Below, piece after piece: positions 1 through 8,995 of a DNA stretch of 64,000 bases (position 1 is its first letter; the number at the start of each line of letters is the position of its first letter). The stretch spans positions 1 to 64,000 of the forward strand of contig NZ_FUYB01000013.1 in the NCBI RefSeq assembly GCF_900167255.1, written 5' to 3'. Source of the stretch: Thiothrix eikelboomii. Its GTDB lineage: Bacteria; Pseudomonadota; Gammaproteobacteria; Thiotrichales; Thiotrichaceae. Below the pieces are notes generated by a model, which was not told where the DNA came from, made no database searches, and worked only from the letters and a program-made list of their open reading frames with translations. The position numbers were made by a program, and so were the translations under genes.

Positions 1-414
1 ATTCACGCCCAGATCAAAAACCGTAGACTGAACCATCTTCATCAATTCAGCACGCGATTAGTCAAAGAAAATGCACTCATCGTGGTAGGCAATGTCAGTA
101 GTTCTAAGCTAGCCAAAACCAAAATGGCTAAATCTGTATTAGATGCGGGTTGGTACACCCTCAAAACACAGCTTGATTATAAATCGAAAGCGATGCAAGC
201 CGTGTTTCTCGAAGTCAATGAATCGTACACCACCCAAACTTGCTCGTATTGTGGCTGCATAAGCTCCAATAGTCCGAAAGGTAGAGCGGGACTTGGAATA
301 AGAGAATGGACTTGCCCTGAGTGTGGGGCTATGCATGATAGAGATGTCAATGCAGCAAAGAACATTCTCGCGGCAGGACATTGCCGCCTCGCTGGAGGAA
401 TCCCCGCTCTTTAG
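1..414 (+). CDS. tnpB: RNA-guided endonuclease TnpB, C-terminal fragment (5' end outside window)
   Basis: The reading frame is open from base 1 and ends in TAG at 412-414; the start lies upstream of the window. The visible 137 residues contain the RuvC-like C-terminus with the inserted zinc finger: CSYCG, then CPECG about 25 residues later, then HDRDVNAAKNIL, which carries the last catalytic Asp. TnpB is the guide-RNA-directed nuclease of IS605-type elements and the ancestor of Cas12. An oddity: where most TnpB proteins have the RuvC-II Glu (V-E-D/N-L), this one has VVGNVSS. A nearby Asn-Glu in VNESYTTQTC could be a relocated catalytic acid, as proposed for a TnpB subgroup. Whether the full gene is intact cannot be judged. 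Confidence 0.9.
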   Translation: MHAQIKNRRLNHLHQFSTRLVKENALIVVGNVSSSKLAKTKMAKSVLDAGWYTLKTQLDYKSKAMQAVFLEVNESYTTQTCSYCGCISSNSPKGRAGLGIREWTCPECGAMHDRDVNAAKNILAAGHCRLAGGIPAL

Positions 415-422
415 GGTGGGGA
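401..422 (+). other. Right-end hairpin of the IS element / 3' part of putative omega-RNA
   Basis: TCCCC at 401-405 pairs with GGGGA at 418-422 and overlaps the tnpB stop codon. It lies 6 bases before TCAA at 428-431. Subterminal hairpins in this position are recognised by TnpA in IS605-type elements, and the same region forms the scaffold of the TnpB guide RNA. The assignment rests on position and structure only. Confidence 0.55.
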
Positions 423-555
423 GGATGTCAATAATCAAATGATGGTAGTCATTATTGTCAGCGACACTTTGTCCGATTAAATAGATTTTCTGTCCTATCC
501 GCCATTCACAGATCCGTATAATCCCCATTATTCAATAACTGATGATGCGGCACAG

Positions 556-1578
556 ATGACTCAACCCCTGCTTGAAATCACCTTACTTGCTTACGATGAG
601 GCAAATGCAGTCGATGTATTCGGTCCATTGCAAGTATTTGCTTCCGTAAATGAGCTGTTAGAGGCACAATTTAATCATCTAGCTAAGCCGCGTTATCGCA
701 CTCGCCTGATTTCCTTGCAAGCCATACCGGAAGTAAAGTTAGCCACCCAAACTCAGGTGCTATGCGATGGTGTTTTGGCAGATTTAGCGGCTTCAATTCC
801 TGATACCTTAATCATAGTGGGTGGTACACCTGCTATCAGTCTTGCTCAAGACTCAAACCTTATTCAGTCTTTGCAAAAACTGCTGCCATCGGTACGGCGT
901 GTCGCTTCAGTATGTAGCGGCGCATTTATTTTAGCAGCAACAGGTGTGTTAAATGGACACAGAGCCACCACCCATTGGAATCGTTATGCCGAGTTTCGTG
1001 CACGTTTTCCTGAGGTGCAGCTTGATATTGATGCGCTGTTTACCCACGACGGCAAATATTATTGTTCGGCGGGGGTTACGACAGGGATTGATCTGAGTTT
1101 GCAATTGGTTCAAGACGATTGTGGGCAGCGTCTAGCACTAGAAACAGCACGGCAGATGGTGGCGTTTTATCATCGACCGGGTGGGCAGAATCAGTTTAAC
1201 TCGCCGATAACAGGATCGTGTGAGCTGCAACATCCAGCCTTGCGCAAGGCGCAAAACTATATTCATCAGCATTTAGATCAAACTTTAGAGGTGACCGCTT
1301 TAGCGGATTTAGCGGCGATGAGTGTGCGAAACTTTTCGCGTCAATTTACCGCTGAAACTGGCTTAGCCCCTTCACGTTATATTGCGCAAGTCCGGCTCAA
1401 TCAAGCACGTTGGCTACTCGAAACTAGCGAGCTTGCCATTCCAAAGATTGCGCAGCGCTGCGGCTTCCAGTCCAGCGACATCCTACGCCGCAAATTCCTA
1501 CAAGTTTTAAAGGTTGCGCCCGCTGATTACCGCAAACGTTTTTCTGTCTACACCAAGGAGTTAGCCGATGAATCCTAA
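556..1578 (+). CDS. GlxA-like AraC family transcriptional regulator with DJ-1/PfpI domain
   Basis: 340 residues with two domains. Residues 5-190 form a DJ-1/PfpI-type class I glutamine amidotransferase-like fold, with the nucleophile-elbow Cys at about 120 in ASVCSGAF. Residues 225-325 form an AraC/XylS double helix-turn-helix (ALADLAAMSVRNFSRQF and IAQRCGFQSSDILRRKF). The family, represented by GlxA and FtrA, consists of one-component regulators in which the DJ-1 domain probably senses a metabolite. The gene overlaps the following MFS transporter by 11 bases, so the two are very likely co-transcribed and the transporter is the natural candidate target. The ligand is unknown. Confidence 0.9.
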   Translation: MTQPLLEITLLAYDEANAVDVFGPLQVFASVNELLEAQFNHLAKPRYRTRLISLQAIPEVKLATQTQVLCDGVLADLAASIPDTLIIVGGTPAISLAQDSNLIQSLQKLLPSVRRVASVCSGAFILAATGVLNGHRATTHWNRYAEFRARFPEVQLDIDALFTHDGKYYCSAGVTTGIDLSLQLVQDDCGQRLALETARQMVAFYHRPGGQNQFNSPITGSCELQHPALRKAQNYIHQHLDQTLEVTALADLAAMSVRNFSRQFTAETGLAPSRYIAQVRLNQARWLLETSELAIPKIAQRCGFQSSDILRRKFLQVLKVAPADYRKRFSVYTKELADES

Positions 1579-2725
1579 AATCGTGATTTTAATGCTCGCA
1601 CAAGCTTGCTATTGGTTTGCGGTGTTAGTGGGGATTAGCTTGTCGACCGTGATTGGTTTACAGCTTGCGCCGATTGAAAGCTTAGCGACTTTGCCCTATG
1701 CGCTGATTAGTGTGGGAGCTTTGGGGGCAACTTATCTATTGTCGATATTGATGCAACGTTCTGGGCGGCGTTTAGGTTTTCAAGTCGGTGCATTAGCGGG
1801 CGCGGTGGCAGCAGGCTTAGCCATGCTCGCCTTGTCGATGCAGAGCTTCTTGCTATTCTGCGCAGCCAGTGTATTGATGGGGATTTATCAGGCTTCTTCT
1901 GTGTATTATCGTCTCGCTGCACTGGATGAAATGCCACCGCAACAATCGGGAGTGGCGATAGCTTGGGTCTTGAGTGGGAGTTTATTAGCCGCTATTTTCG
2001 GGCCAAGTTTGGCGCAGTTTGCGAATCAATGGGTGACTGAGCCAAAATATTTAGGTGCTTATGCTTTAGTGGCGATGTTTAGCCTGCTCGCTTTCGTGCT
2101 GATCAGCGGTTTGAGCACTAAGTCTAAGCTCTCGACACCCGTGGCTAACCAAACTCCCCAAACCAGCTTTTTAAAGTTTCCCATTTATTGGCTAGGGGTC
2201 GGCAATACTGCCTTTGGGCAAGGCGTGATGATGTTGATGATGTTAGTCGCACCTTTAGCTATGCACCAACACCATTACTCGGTTGAATCCGGCATGTCGG
2301 TGATCGGTTGGCATTTGGTTGGCATGTTTCTACCCTCATTTATCAGTGGCAAACTCGTGGATAAGCTCGGTGTCTACTCAGTGTTATTAGCCGGTTTAGG
2401 TGTTTTCGCTTTCAGTGCGGTCACTTCATTGTTGGGTACTAGTGAACTCCACTACCATATCAGCCTCTTTCTCCTCGGGATGGGCTGGAATTTGATGTAT
2501 GTCGCTGGAACGAATCAATACAATCGAGCTTATTCTGCTACTGAAAAAGGCCGCGCCCAAGGGATGGCGGAATTGATAATTGCACTTGCTGCGATTATCG
2601 GGGTGGTCGGTGGTGGTGTGCTGATTCAAAGCTTTAACTGGCAGCAGTTAAATACGGGCTTATTAGTGGTTTTAGCCTTAATGGGGGGGCTGAATGTTTG
2701 GATGCAAACCAAACAAGCTCGGTAA
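1568..2725 (+). CDS. MFS transporter
   Basis: 385 residues, almost entirely hydrophobic, with about 12 predicted membrane segments. Conserved MFS features include a basic loop after helix 2 (LMQRSGRRLGFQ, compare the family loop G-x-x-x-D-R-x-G-R-R) and GKLVDKLG in the second half. The length is normal for a 12-helix MFS carrier. The ATG at 1568 lies inside the end of the upstream AraC regulator gene, which suggests translational coupling. The substrate cannot be inferred; efflux of a small metabolite sensed by the regulator is a reasonable guess. Confidence 0.85.
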   Translation: MNPKIVILMLAQACYWFAVLVGISLSTVIGLQLAPIESLATLPYALISVGALGATYLLSILMQRSGRRLGFQVGALAGAVAAGLAMLALSMQSFLLFCAASVLMGIYQASSVYYRLAALDEMPPQQSGVAIAWVLSGSLLAAIFGPSLAQFANQWVTEPKYLGAYALVAMFSLLAFVLISGLSTKSKLSTPVANQTPQTSFLKFPIYWLGVGNTAFGQGVMMLMMLVAPLAMHQHHYSVESGMSVIGWHLVGMFLPSFISGKLVDKLGVYSVLLAGLGVFAFSAVTSLLGTSELHYHISLFLLGMGWNLMYVAGTNQYNRAYSATEKGRAQGMAELIIALAAIIGVVGGGVLIQSFNWQQLNTGLLVVLALMGGLNVWMQTKQAR

Positions 2726-2944
2726 AACTCATCATCTTAAGTGGTGGCCTCCGAGTCAAAGTCTGCATTATCTAGCTCACCAAACGGTTAGCTAGTGCTT
2801 CAGGATCTGATCAGAGGCCTGTTGTTAAAGCATGTTTTAATGCGATTAGCCTTGCTAAACAATCAAGCTTGCATAGACAACTGACCAGCAGTCATTTATG
2901 CTCTTGCGGTAACTCCTTTTTGTTATCAAGCACAAGAGATTGTT

Positions 2945-3598
2945 ATGCCTGCACGCGCTATTCACCCTGAAGATAAACTTCGCAAGCGCGAATCTATTTT
3001 GGATGCCGCTCAGTATTTATGGGTGACGCAGACTAATCGTTTAAGCAGTATGGATGCCCTCGCGCAAACGAGTGGGGTTGCTAAGGGTACTTTATATTTA
3101 TATTTCCGCAGTAAAGAGGAAGTATTACTCGCCTTGCATGAGCGTGATATGGCGCAATTTTTTGAGCGGATGATGGCGCGAACGCAGCAAGCCGAGCCGA
3201 TGCAAGCAGAAGATTTAGCCAAGTTAGTGATTGATGCTATTAATTCTTCACCAACTTTTTTACCCTTATCCTCGGTGTGCATGGGGCTGATGGAGCGGCA
3301 TATTCCACAAGAGACCGCGATAGCCTTCAAAGAAGGGATTCATCAGCGCTTGAATGCTGCTTTGCAAGCCGTCAATCATCATTTTCCAACCCTAACCCTA
3401 CTGAATATGTTGCAAGCCTATGCCTTGATCTTGGGCTTATGGCAATTACTGCAACAAAACTCGCTCGATCAAGACCTTAAGCTACCAAGTACCTACTGTG
3501 GCTATCTGATCAACGAAGAGAACTTCCTGCAAGTCCTCCATGATTCGCTACTGACTCTCTTCAAAGGTTTATTAGTATCGCCGGAGTTTACTGAATGA
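2945..3598 (+). CDS. TetR/AcrR family transcriptional regulator
   Basis: 217 residues. The N-terminal 65 residues are a typical TetR DNA-binding domain: ILDAAQYLW, then an HTH in MDALAQTSGVAKGTLYLYF, then SKEEVLLALHE. The C-terminal ligand-binding part is divergent. Its stop overlaps the start of the efflux adaptor gene by 4 bases (ATGA), so it heads a three-gene RND operon. It probably represses that operon and is released by a transported compound, the usual arrangement for such pairs. The 219-base upstream gap should hold the operator; a short TGAC-N5-GTCA dyad at 2882-2894 is one weak candidate. Confidence 0.9.
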   Translation: MPARAIHPEDKLRKRESILDAAQYLWVTQTNRLSSMDALAQTSGVAKGTLYLYFRSKEEVLLALHERDMAQFFERMMARTQQAEPMQAEDLAKLVIDAINSSPTFLPLSSVCMGLMERHIPQETAIAFKEGIHQRLNAALQAVNHHFPTLTLLNMLQAYALILGLWQLLQQNSLDQDLKLPSTYCGYLINEENFLQVLHDSLLTLFKGLLVSPEFTE

Positions 3599-5109
3599 GA
3601 TTAGTCGTCCCTGTCCTACTTATCTTGACCTTAGCGAGTTTATTGAATGCTTGCCAACAAGAAGCCGCTGAGCCTGAACCGATTCGCCCTGCTCAAATTT
3701 GGGAAGTTAAACAACAAATGGCAGAGCACCTAGATACTTATTCGGGCGAAATTCAACCAAGGCAATTAGTGGATCTTGCCTTTAGAGTTCCCGGTAAATT
3801 GCTAGGGCGGCATGTTGAGGTCGGCGATCTTGTTACTGAAGATCAAGATTTGGCACGCTTAGATGATCAAGATTCTAAATTATCAGTCAGTCAATCAGAG
3901 TCGAGCTTGCAAGCTAGCCAAATGAATTTATTAGCCGCCCGTGATAATCAAACCGCGACTCAAGGGGCCTTAACTTCAGTGCAAAATAATCTATTAGCTG
4001 CACAAGGTAGTTTAACCAGTGCAAGGGCAAATTTATCGGCAACGCGGGCGGGTTTAGAATCGGCACAAGCAGCAGTAGATTCAGCCAAAGCCACGGCAGC
4101 TTCTGCCAAAGCCGCCGTCGGGGTGGCTAAAGCAGAAATGCAAAATGCCCAAGTCGAATACCAGCGTACTGCCCAATTAGTTCAACAAGGCTTTGCAAGC
4201 CATACTTTATTAGATCGGGATAATCAACGCTTGCAAACTGCACAAGCTAATCTTAAATCTATTCAAGCCAATGCTGAAGCCGCTCAAGCACAAGTCCAAG
4301 CCGCCGTTGCTAAAGTTAAAACCACGCAAGCGCAAGTTCAAGCAGCTCAGGGTGAGGTCGAATCAGCCAGTGCCAATGTGGGTGCTTTACAAGGCCAAGT
4401 AAAAACCACGCAAGCGCAAATACAAGCTGCTCAAGCACAAGTGGGCATGGCTGAGGCGCAGGTGGGTAATACGCGCTCGCAAGTGGATTTAGTCAAAAAT
4501 CAATCGGGCTACACCGTGTTAAAAAGTACCGTCGCAGGTGTTGTGACCCAAACGCATGCTGAAGTCGGGCAAGTGGTTGCCGCTGGTCAGCCTATTTTGA
4601 GTGTGGCACGGGCGGGTGAGTTTGAAGTGCATATCCGGGTCGGGGAGCAAGCGATTCAAAACCTTCAGTTGGGTACTCCAGCCGAGGTGAGCTTATGGGT
4701 CGGTAGCCGTGAGGCTTTAGCGGCTAAAGTACGGGAAATTGCTCCTGTTGCGGACGAAAATCGTACTTGGCTGGTGAAAGTCGCATTAGTTCAGCCCGAA
4801 AATCCCGAACTTAAACTCGGCATGACCGCGACGGTTGCCTTCCATCAAGCCCTCGAACAAGCAGTCGTTTGGTTACCCGCCAGTGCACTGTATCAACAAG
4901 CTCAAAAGCCTGCCGTTTGGGTCTTAGCCGCGAATAATACGGTGAGTCTTAAAGAGGTTCAGGTGGCCGGTTATTTGGATGAAGGCATGCTAGTCCAAGG
5001 TATTGAAACGGGCGTGAAAGTCATTGCGGCAGGGGTGAGTCGCTTACATACAGGCCAACAGGTCAATCCAGTTCCTTATAATGGGCAAATGCCAGCAGTT
5101 GTTAACTAG
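3595..5109 (+). CDS. RND efflux periplasmic adaptor subunit (membrane fusion lipoprotein) with extended coiled-coil hairpin
   Basis: 504 residues. The N-terminus is a lipoprotein signal (VLLILTLASLLNAC), with the lipidated Cys at about 20. Then come the first half of the biotinyl-lipoyl domain (about 50-90), a very long Ala/Gln-rich alpha-helical stretch (about 92-303) with TAQLVQQGFASHTLLDRD at the hairpin turn, and then the second lipoyl half and beta-barrel domains. Typical adaptors are 350-400 residues. The excess length here is nearly all in the helical hairpin, which is built of similar heptad-like segments. It links the inner-membrane RND pump to an outer-membrane channel; no TolC-like gene is adjacent. 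It overlaps the TetR gene by 4 bases and precedes the pump by 14. Confidence 0.9.
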   Translation: MRLVVPVLLILTLASLLNACQQEAAEPEPIRPAQIWEVKQQMAEHLDTYSGEIQPRQLVDLAFRVPGKLLGRHVEVGDLVTEDQDLARLDDQDSKLSVSQSESSLQASQMNLLAARDNQTATQGALTSVQNNLLAAQGSLTSARANLSATRAGLESAQAAVDSAKATAASAKAAVGVAKAEMQNAQVEYQRTAQLVQQGFASHTLLDRDNQRLQTAQANLKSIQANAEAAQAQVQAAVAKVKTTQAQVQAAQGEVESASANVGALQGQVKTTQAQIQAAQAQVGMAEAQVGNTRSQVDLVKNQSGYTVLKSTVAGVVTQTHAEVGQVVAAGQPILSVARAGEFEVHIRVGEQAIQNLQLGTPAEVSLWVGSREALAAKVREIAPVADENRTWLVKVALVQPENPELKLGMTATVAFHQALEQAVVWLPASALYQQAQKPAVWVLAANNTVSLKEVQVAGYLDEGMLVQGIETGVKVIAAGVSRLHTGQQVNPVPYNGQMPAVVN

Positions 5110-5123
5110 CGGTTGTTAACTCA

Positions 5124-8100
5124 ATGAAAAAAAATTTATCACTGTGGGCGCTCACGCACCAGAATTTAGTCTTGTATTTTTTCGTTTTAACCCTCTTCTT
5201 GGGAGTCTTTGGCTATTACAAATTAGGGCAAGCCGAGGATCCACCGTTCACGTTTAAAGTCATGTTAGTGCAAGTGCAGTGGCCGGGCGCTTCTACTCAA
5301 GAAATGGGTGAGCAGGTGGTGGATCGCTTAGAAAAAGTGATTATGGAATCACCCTATATTGATTCAGTGCGCAGTTTTTATTTTCCGGGGGCAGCTAATT
5401 TACTAGTCATAGCCCGTGATGACACTGCACCTAAAAATATGCCGGATATGTTTTATCAAATCCGTAAGCGGATTAATGATGTCAGTTATACCCTGCCACA
5501 GGGCGTGCGTGGCCCTTTCTTTAATGATGATTTCGGTGAAACTTACGGGAATATTTATGCACTCACAGGCGAGGGCTATAGCTTGGCGCAATTACGAGAG
5601 GCCGCTGACCCGATTCGTAAAGAGCTGTTGCGTTTACCCAGTGTTGCCAAAGTTTTAATGATCGGAGAGCAATCCGAGCGAGTGTATATTGAATTAAGCA
5701 ATACTAAAGCTGCGAATTTAGGGATGAGTTTGCAGCAATTACAAACCACGTTATCGCAGCAGAATTTACTGATTGCTGGGGGTGAATATCATACCCAACA
5801 AGACAATATTTTGATTTATCCGACTGGACGTTTTCAGACTATTGAGGATATTGCTAATACCCCCTTAAAAGTTGGCAATCAAACCGTCAAGCTTGCTGAG
5901 GTCGCTGAGATTCGACAGGGCTATCAAGATCCACCCGCTGACACTTTCCGTTATCAAGGTCAGCCGGCCTTAGGGATTGGTGTCTCGATGCGTGCAGGTG
6001 GGGATATTATTCAGTTAGGTAAAGATTTAGATGCCGCGATGCAGCGCATTCAAAACCAACTACCGATTGGTATTGATTTACATACGGTCAATAATCAACC
6101 TGCTGCTGTTAAGCGGTCAGTGAGTGAGTTTTTAAATACCGTGTTTGAAGCGGTGGTGATTGTGTTAGCGGTGAGTTTTCTAAGCCTCGGCTTGCGAGCG
6201 GGAGCAGTGGTGGCTTTGTCGATTCCTTTGGTGCTGGCAGGTGTCTTCTTCTGCATGTATTTATTCGGTATTGGTTTGCATAAGATTTCCCTTGGCTCAT
6301 TGATCTTGGCCTTAGGCTTGTTGGTGGATGATGCCATTATTGCGATTGAGATGATGGCTTTGAAGCTGGAGGAAGGCTTTGATCGGGTTAAAGCGGCAAG
6401 CTTTGCCTATAGCACTACGGCTTTTCCGATGCTGACAGGGACTTTGGTGACGATTGCTGGTTTTTTACCGATTGCGACAGCGGCGTCGGCAACGGGTGAG
6501 TATACGCGCTCGATCTTTCAAGTGGTGGCGATTGCGCTGGTGTTGTCATGGTTTGCGGCGGTGATTATTGTGCCTTGGCTGGGTTATCATATTCTGAAAG
6601 CAGAGTCGCATGAAAAACATGAGGTCGCCCACCCACCTAAGCAGGGGTGGTTGTCTGCCTTAGCCGCTTTAAAACACCGTTTTGCTTTGGCCTTTGGGCG
6701 CTTTTTCAAAGGTTTAATTCGTCTTTGTGTACGCTTTCCCATCACGGTTATTCTGCTAACGCTGCTCAGTTTTGCCAGCTCAGTGTTGGCGTTTAAGCTG
6801 GTACAGCAACAATTTTTCCCTGATGCCACCCGCTTAGAATTATTAGTGGATTTAAAGCTGCCGGAAGGCTCTGCGTTGGCCGCCACTGAAGTTGAGGTCA
6901 AAAAAGTGGAAGCCTATTTGCAGACTCAAATGGAATATATTGATAATTATGTGAGTTATGTGGGTACAGGTTCGCCGCGTTTTTATTTGCCACTTGACCA
7001 ACAACTCCCTAACTCCAGCTTTGCGGAATTTGTGATTACCACTAAAGATATTCCAGCCCGTGAAGCCTTACGCCTTAAGTTGATTACCTTAATGGATAGC
7101 AGTGAGTTTTCGCAATTACGTGGGCGGGTATTACGTTTAGAAAATGGCCCACCCGTAGGTTATCCGGTGCAGTTTCGGGTAACGGGCGATGATGTTTGGG
7201 TCTTGCGGGATTTAGCGGAGCAAGTCGCAGACTTTATGCGGGGTAATCCGAATTTGCGCAATGTGCATTTAGACTGGAATGAATTACGTAAATCCTTAGT
7301 TTTAAAGGTCGATGAAGATAAAGCCATTGCGGCAGGTATCACGCAGGCCGCGCTTAGCCAAGCTTTATCAGGTACTTTGCAAGGCACTAGTGTCGGTGAG
7401 TTTCGCCAGTTTGACCAAACCATTCCGATTATGCTGCGTGGCACAGAGGCCGACCGCCGTAGTATCAAGACCTTGTTGTCTTTGACTATTCCAGCGGGGA
7501 ATGGGCAGTTTATTCCCTTGGGGCAAATTGCCCATTTAGAAAATAGTCAAGAAGAAAGCTTAATTTGGCATCGCAATCGCACGCCGACCATTACGATTCG
7601 AGGTGATATTTATTCCAAAGTACAGGCAGCAACGGTCACGAGTGAAGTTTTGGGTCGGATGGGGAATTTCACCGAGACTTTGCCACTTGGCTATCGTTTT
7701 GAAGTGGGGGGTGCTGTGGAGGAAAGTGCCAAAGGGGCTGCTTCTATTCAAGCGGGGCTGCCTTTCTTTATTGTGGTCGTGTTAACGGTATTAATGTTGC
7801 AATTGCAAAGCTTTCAACGAGTGATTATGGTGGTGCTCACTGCCCCCTTTGGGCTAATTGGCGTAGCGGGCTTTTTACTGCTTTTCAATAAGCCGTTTGG
7901 CTTTGTCGCTATGCTTGGCACAATTGCTTTATCCGGCATGATTATGCGCAACTCGGTGATTCTCGTTGATCAAATTGATCGGAATATTGAGCAAGGCATG
8001 ATTCCTCAAGAGGCTGTAGTCGAGGCTGCTGTGCGTCGTTTTCGCCCCATTATGCTGACAGCGTTGGCGGCTATTTTGGCGATGATTCCTTTATCGGAAA

Positions 8101-8294
8101 GTGTATTTTTTGGACCAATGGCCGTGGCGATTATGGGCGGGCTATTGGTTGCAACCTTGCTGACTTTATTATTCTTGCCAGCCGTTTATACACTTTGGTT
8201 TAAATTGACCCGAGGCAAGCAGGCATTTGAGGCCTTGCCTGTGATGGTTGATAACCCCAGTTCTCATAGCCTTCCCCTACCATTAGGGCAATAA
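5124..8294 (+). CDS. RND family multidrug efflux permease (AcrB/HAE1-like)
   Basis: 1056 residues, the normal length for an RND transporter. It has an N-terminal membrane helix, a large periplasmic loop, a block of helices at about 330-490 containing the proton-relay motif GLLVDDAIIAIEMM, a second periplasmic loop, and a final block of helices including SGMIMRNSVILVDQI. These pumps use proton influx to export drugs, solvents or bile-like compounds through an adaptor and an outer-membrane channel. It is the last gene of the TetR-adaptor-pump operon. The substrate is unknown. Confidence 0.93.
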   Translation: MKKNLSLWALTHQNLVLYFFVLTLFLGVFGYYKLGQAEDPPFTFKVMLVQVQWPGASTQEMGEQVVDRLEKVIMESPYIDSVRSFYFPGAANLLVIARDDTAPKNMPDMFYQIRKRINDVSYTLPQGVRGPFFNDDFGETYGNIYALTGEGYSLAQLREAADPIRKELLRLPSVAKVLMIGEQSERVYIELSNTKAANLGMSLQQLQTTLSQQNLLIAGGEYHTQQDNILIYPTGRFQTIEDIANTPLKVGNQTVKLAEVAEIRQGYQDPPADTFRYQGQPALGIGVSMRAGGDIIQLGKDLDAAMQRIQNQLPIGIDLHTVNNQPAAVKRSVSEFLNTVFEAVVIVLAVSFLSLGLRAGAVVALSIPLVLAGVFFCMYLFGIGLHKISLGSLILALGLLVDDAIIAIEMMALKLEEGFDRVKAASFAYSTTAFPMLTGTLVTIAGFLPIATAASATGEYTRSIFQVVAIALVLSWFAAVIIVPWLGYHILKAESHEKHEVAHPPKQGWLSALAALKHRFALAFGRFFKGLIRLCVRFPITVILLTLLSFASSVLAFKLVQQQFFPDATRLELLVDLKLPEGSALAATEVEVKKVEAYLQTQMEYIDNYVSYVGTGSPRFYLPLDQQLPNSSFAEFVITTKDIPAREALRLKLITLMDSSEFSQLRGRVLRLENGPPVGYPVQFRVTGDDVWVLRDLAEQVADFMRGNPNLRNVHLDWNELRKSLVLKVDEDKAIAAGITQAALSQALSGTLQGTSVGEFRQFDQTIPIMLRGTEADRRSIKTLLSLTIPAGNGQFIPLGQIAHLENSQEESLIWHRNRTPTITIRGDIYSKVQAATVTSEVLGRMGNFTETLPLGYRFEVGGAVEESAKGAASIQAGLPFFIVVVLTVLMLQLQSFQRVIMVVLTAPFGLIGVAGFLLLFNKPFGFVAMLGTIALSGMIMRNSVILVDQIDRNIEQGMIPQEAVVEAAVRRFRPIMLTALAAILAMIPLSESVFFGPMAVAIMGGLLVATLLTLLFLPAVYTLWFKLTRGKQAFEALPVMVDNPSSHSLPLPLGQ

Positions 8295-8362
8295 TTATTA
8301 AAAAAAGAATATGTTAGAGTGAACTGCGCTGAGCGCATTAACTTTGAGAGGAGTGAGGAATT

Positions 8363-8884
8363 GTGAAGAAAATCATCTTATTAGCAGGTATAGCCCTGTT
8401 GGCAAATACCGCTGCCTATGCAGGGGATTTTATGGATGCTGCTTGGGCTAAACAGGCCTGTGCTGCGTGGAATGCGGATAGTACTTTAGCAAAAGGCTTA
8501 ATGGATACCGACGGCTATTCATGGGCAAAAAATAATAATGGTCGTGGTTACAAATTGATTCAAATCTACCGGACTGATTGCGGTGAAGCTAGCAAAATAC
8601 AGTTAAATATTACTGTAGAGGGTGATCAAGCTAAATGCAGTTATGGTGGTAAACCCGATGGTAAAGCGATGGATTTTGCCGTGGACTACTTAATGCATGC
8701 GACGGATGAAGACTGGACTTGCATGGGGAAAGGTGAGTTTGGTTGTGGCGCGATGGGAGCGATGGTTTCGGGTAAGTTGAAATTTAAAGGTCCAAAAATG
8801 GAGGCCATGAAGGTGATGTCTCCCTTTGAAAGCTTCCTAAAGCTAACAGGTAAAGTGGCTGGCAATAAAACCGCCTGTAAGTGA
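8363..8884 (+). CDS. Exported protein, possibly SCP2-like
   Basis: 173 residues starting at GTG, preceded by a good ribosome-binding stretch (GAGAGGAGTGAGG). A signal peptide is clear (MKKIILLAGIALLANTAAYA, cleavage after AYA), so the mature protein is periplasmic or secreted. It contains several Cys residues (at least six) that could form disulfides. The C-terminal part (GKLKFKGPKMEAMKVMSPF) resembles the end of SCP2-like sterol-carrier domains, where a similar K-x-x-G-x-x-x-x-A-x-x-x-x-x-x-F pattern occurs; this is a weak resemblance. It stands alone between the RND operon and prfC. The function is not established. Confidence 0.7.
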   Translation: MKKIILLAGIALLANTAAYAGDFMDAAWAKQACAAWNADSTLAKGLMDTDGYSWAKNNNGRGYKLIQIYRTDCGEASKIQLNITVEGDQAKCSYGGKPDGKAMDFAVDYLMHATDEDWTCMGKGEFGCGAMGAMVSGKLKFKGPKMEAMKVMSPFESFLKLTGKVAGNKTACK

Positions 8885-8910
8885 CTCACTGCCACGAGTT
8901 GATTTGTTTT

Positions 8911-8944
8911 GCACTTCACCTTGGAAGTGAAGTGCGACTATAAT
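8911..8944 (+). promoter_or_regulatory. Palindrome and possible -10 element upstream of prfC
   Basis: GCACTTCAC at 8911-8919 is matched by GTGAAGTGC at 8927-8935 (9-bp stem, 7-base loop). A perfect TATAAT follows at 8939-8944, about 50 bases before the prfC start. There is no T-run, so this is more likely an operator or promoter element than a terminator. No convincing -35 was seen. Confidence 0.3.
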
Positions 8945-8995
8945 GCCTTTCCGCTATACTCCTCCTCTTTCAACCGCTTAGCACGACTCAAGATC

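Larger units (their letters stand above)
1..431 (+). mobile_element. IS200/IS605-family element, 3' end only
   Basis: The window opens inside an IS200/IS605-type insertion sequence. What is seen is the C-terminal part of TnpB (1-414), then a short GC-rich hairpin and the tetranucleotide TCAA at 428-431. Elements of this family have subterminal hairpins rather than terminal inverted repeats and are cut at short tetra- or pentanucleotides; TCAA is a known right-end cleavage motif for IS608. The right boundary at 431 is therefore an inference. The left end and any TnpA lie outside the window. Sequence just beyond 431 would serve as the guide if an omega-RNA is produced. Confidence 0.75.

Noticed and set aside
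139..528. Minus-strand open frame opposite tnpB
   Set aside because: It is antisense to the zinc-finger and catalytic motifs of TnpB and shows no protein features of its own.
8909..8995. Longer N-terminus of RF3 starting at 8909
   Set aside because: RF3 proteins start at the position of the ATG at 8996; the extension crosses a palindrome and a TATAAT box and has no ribosome-binding site.
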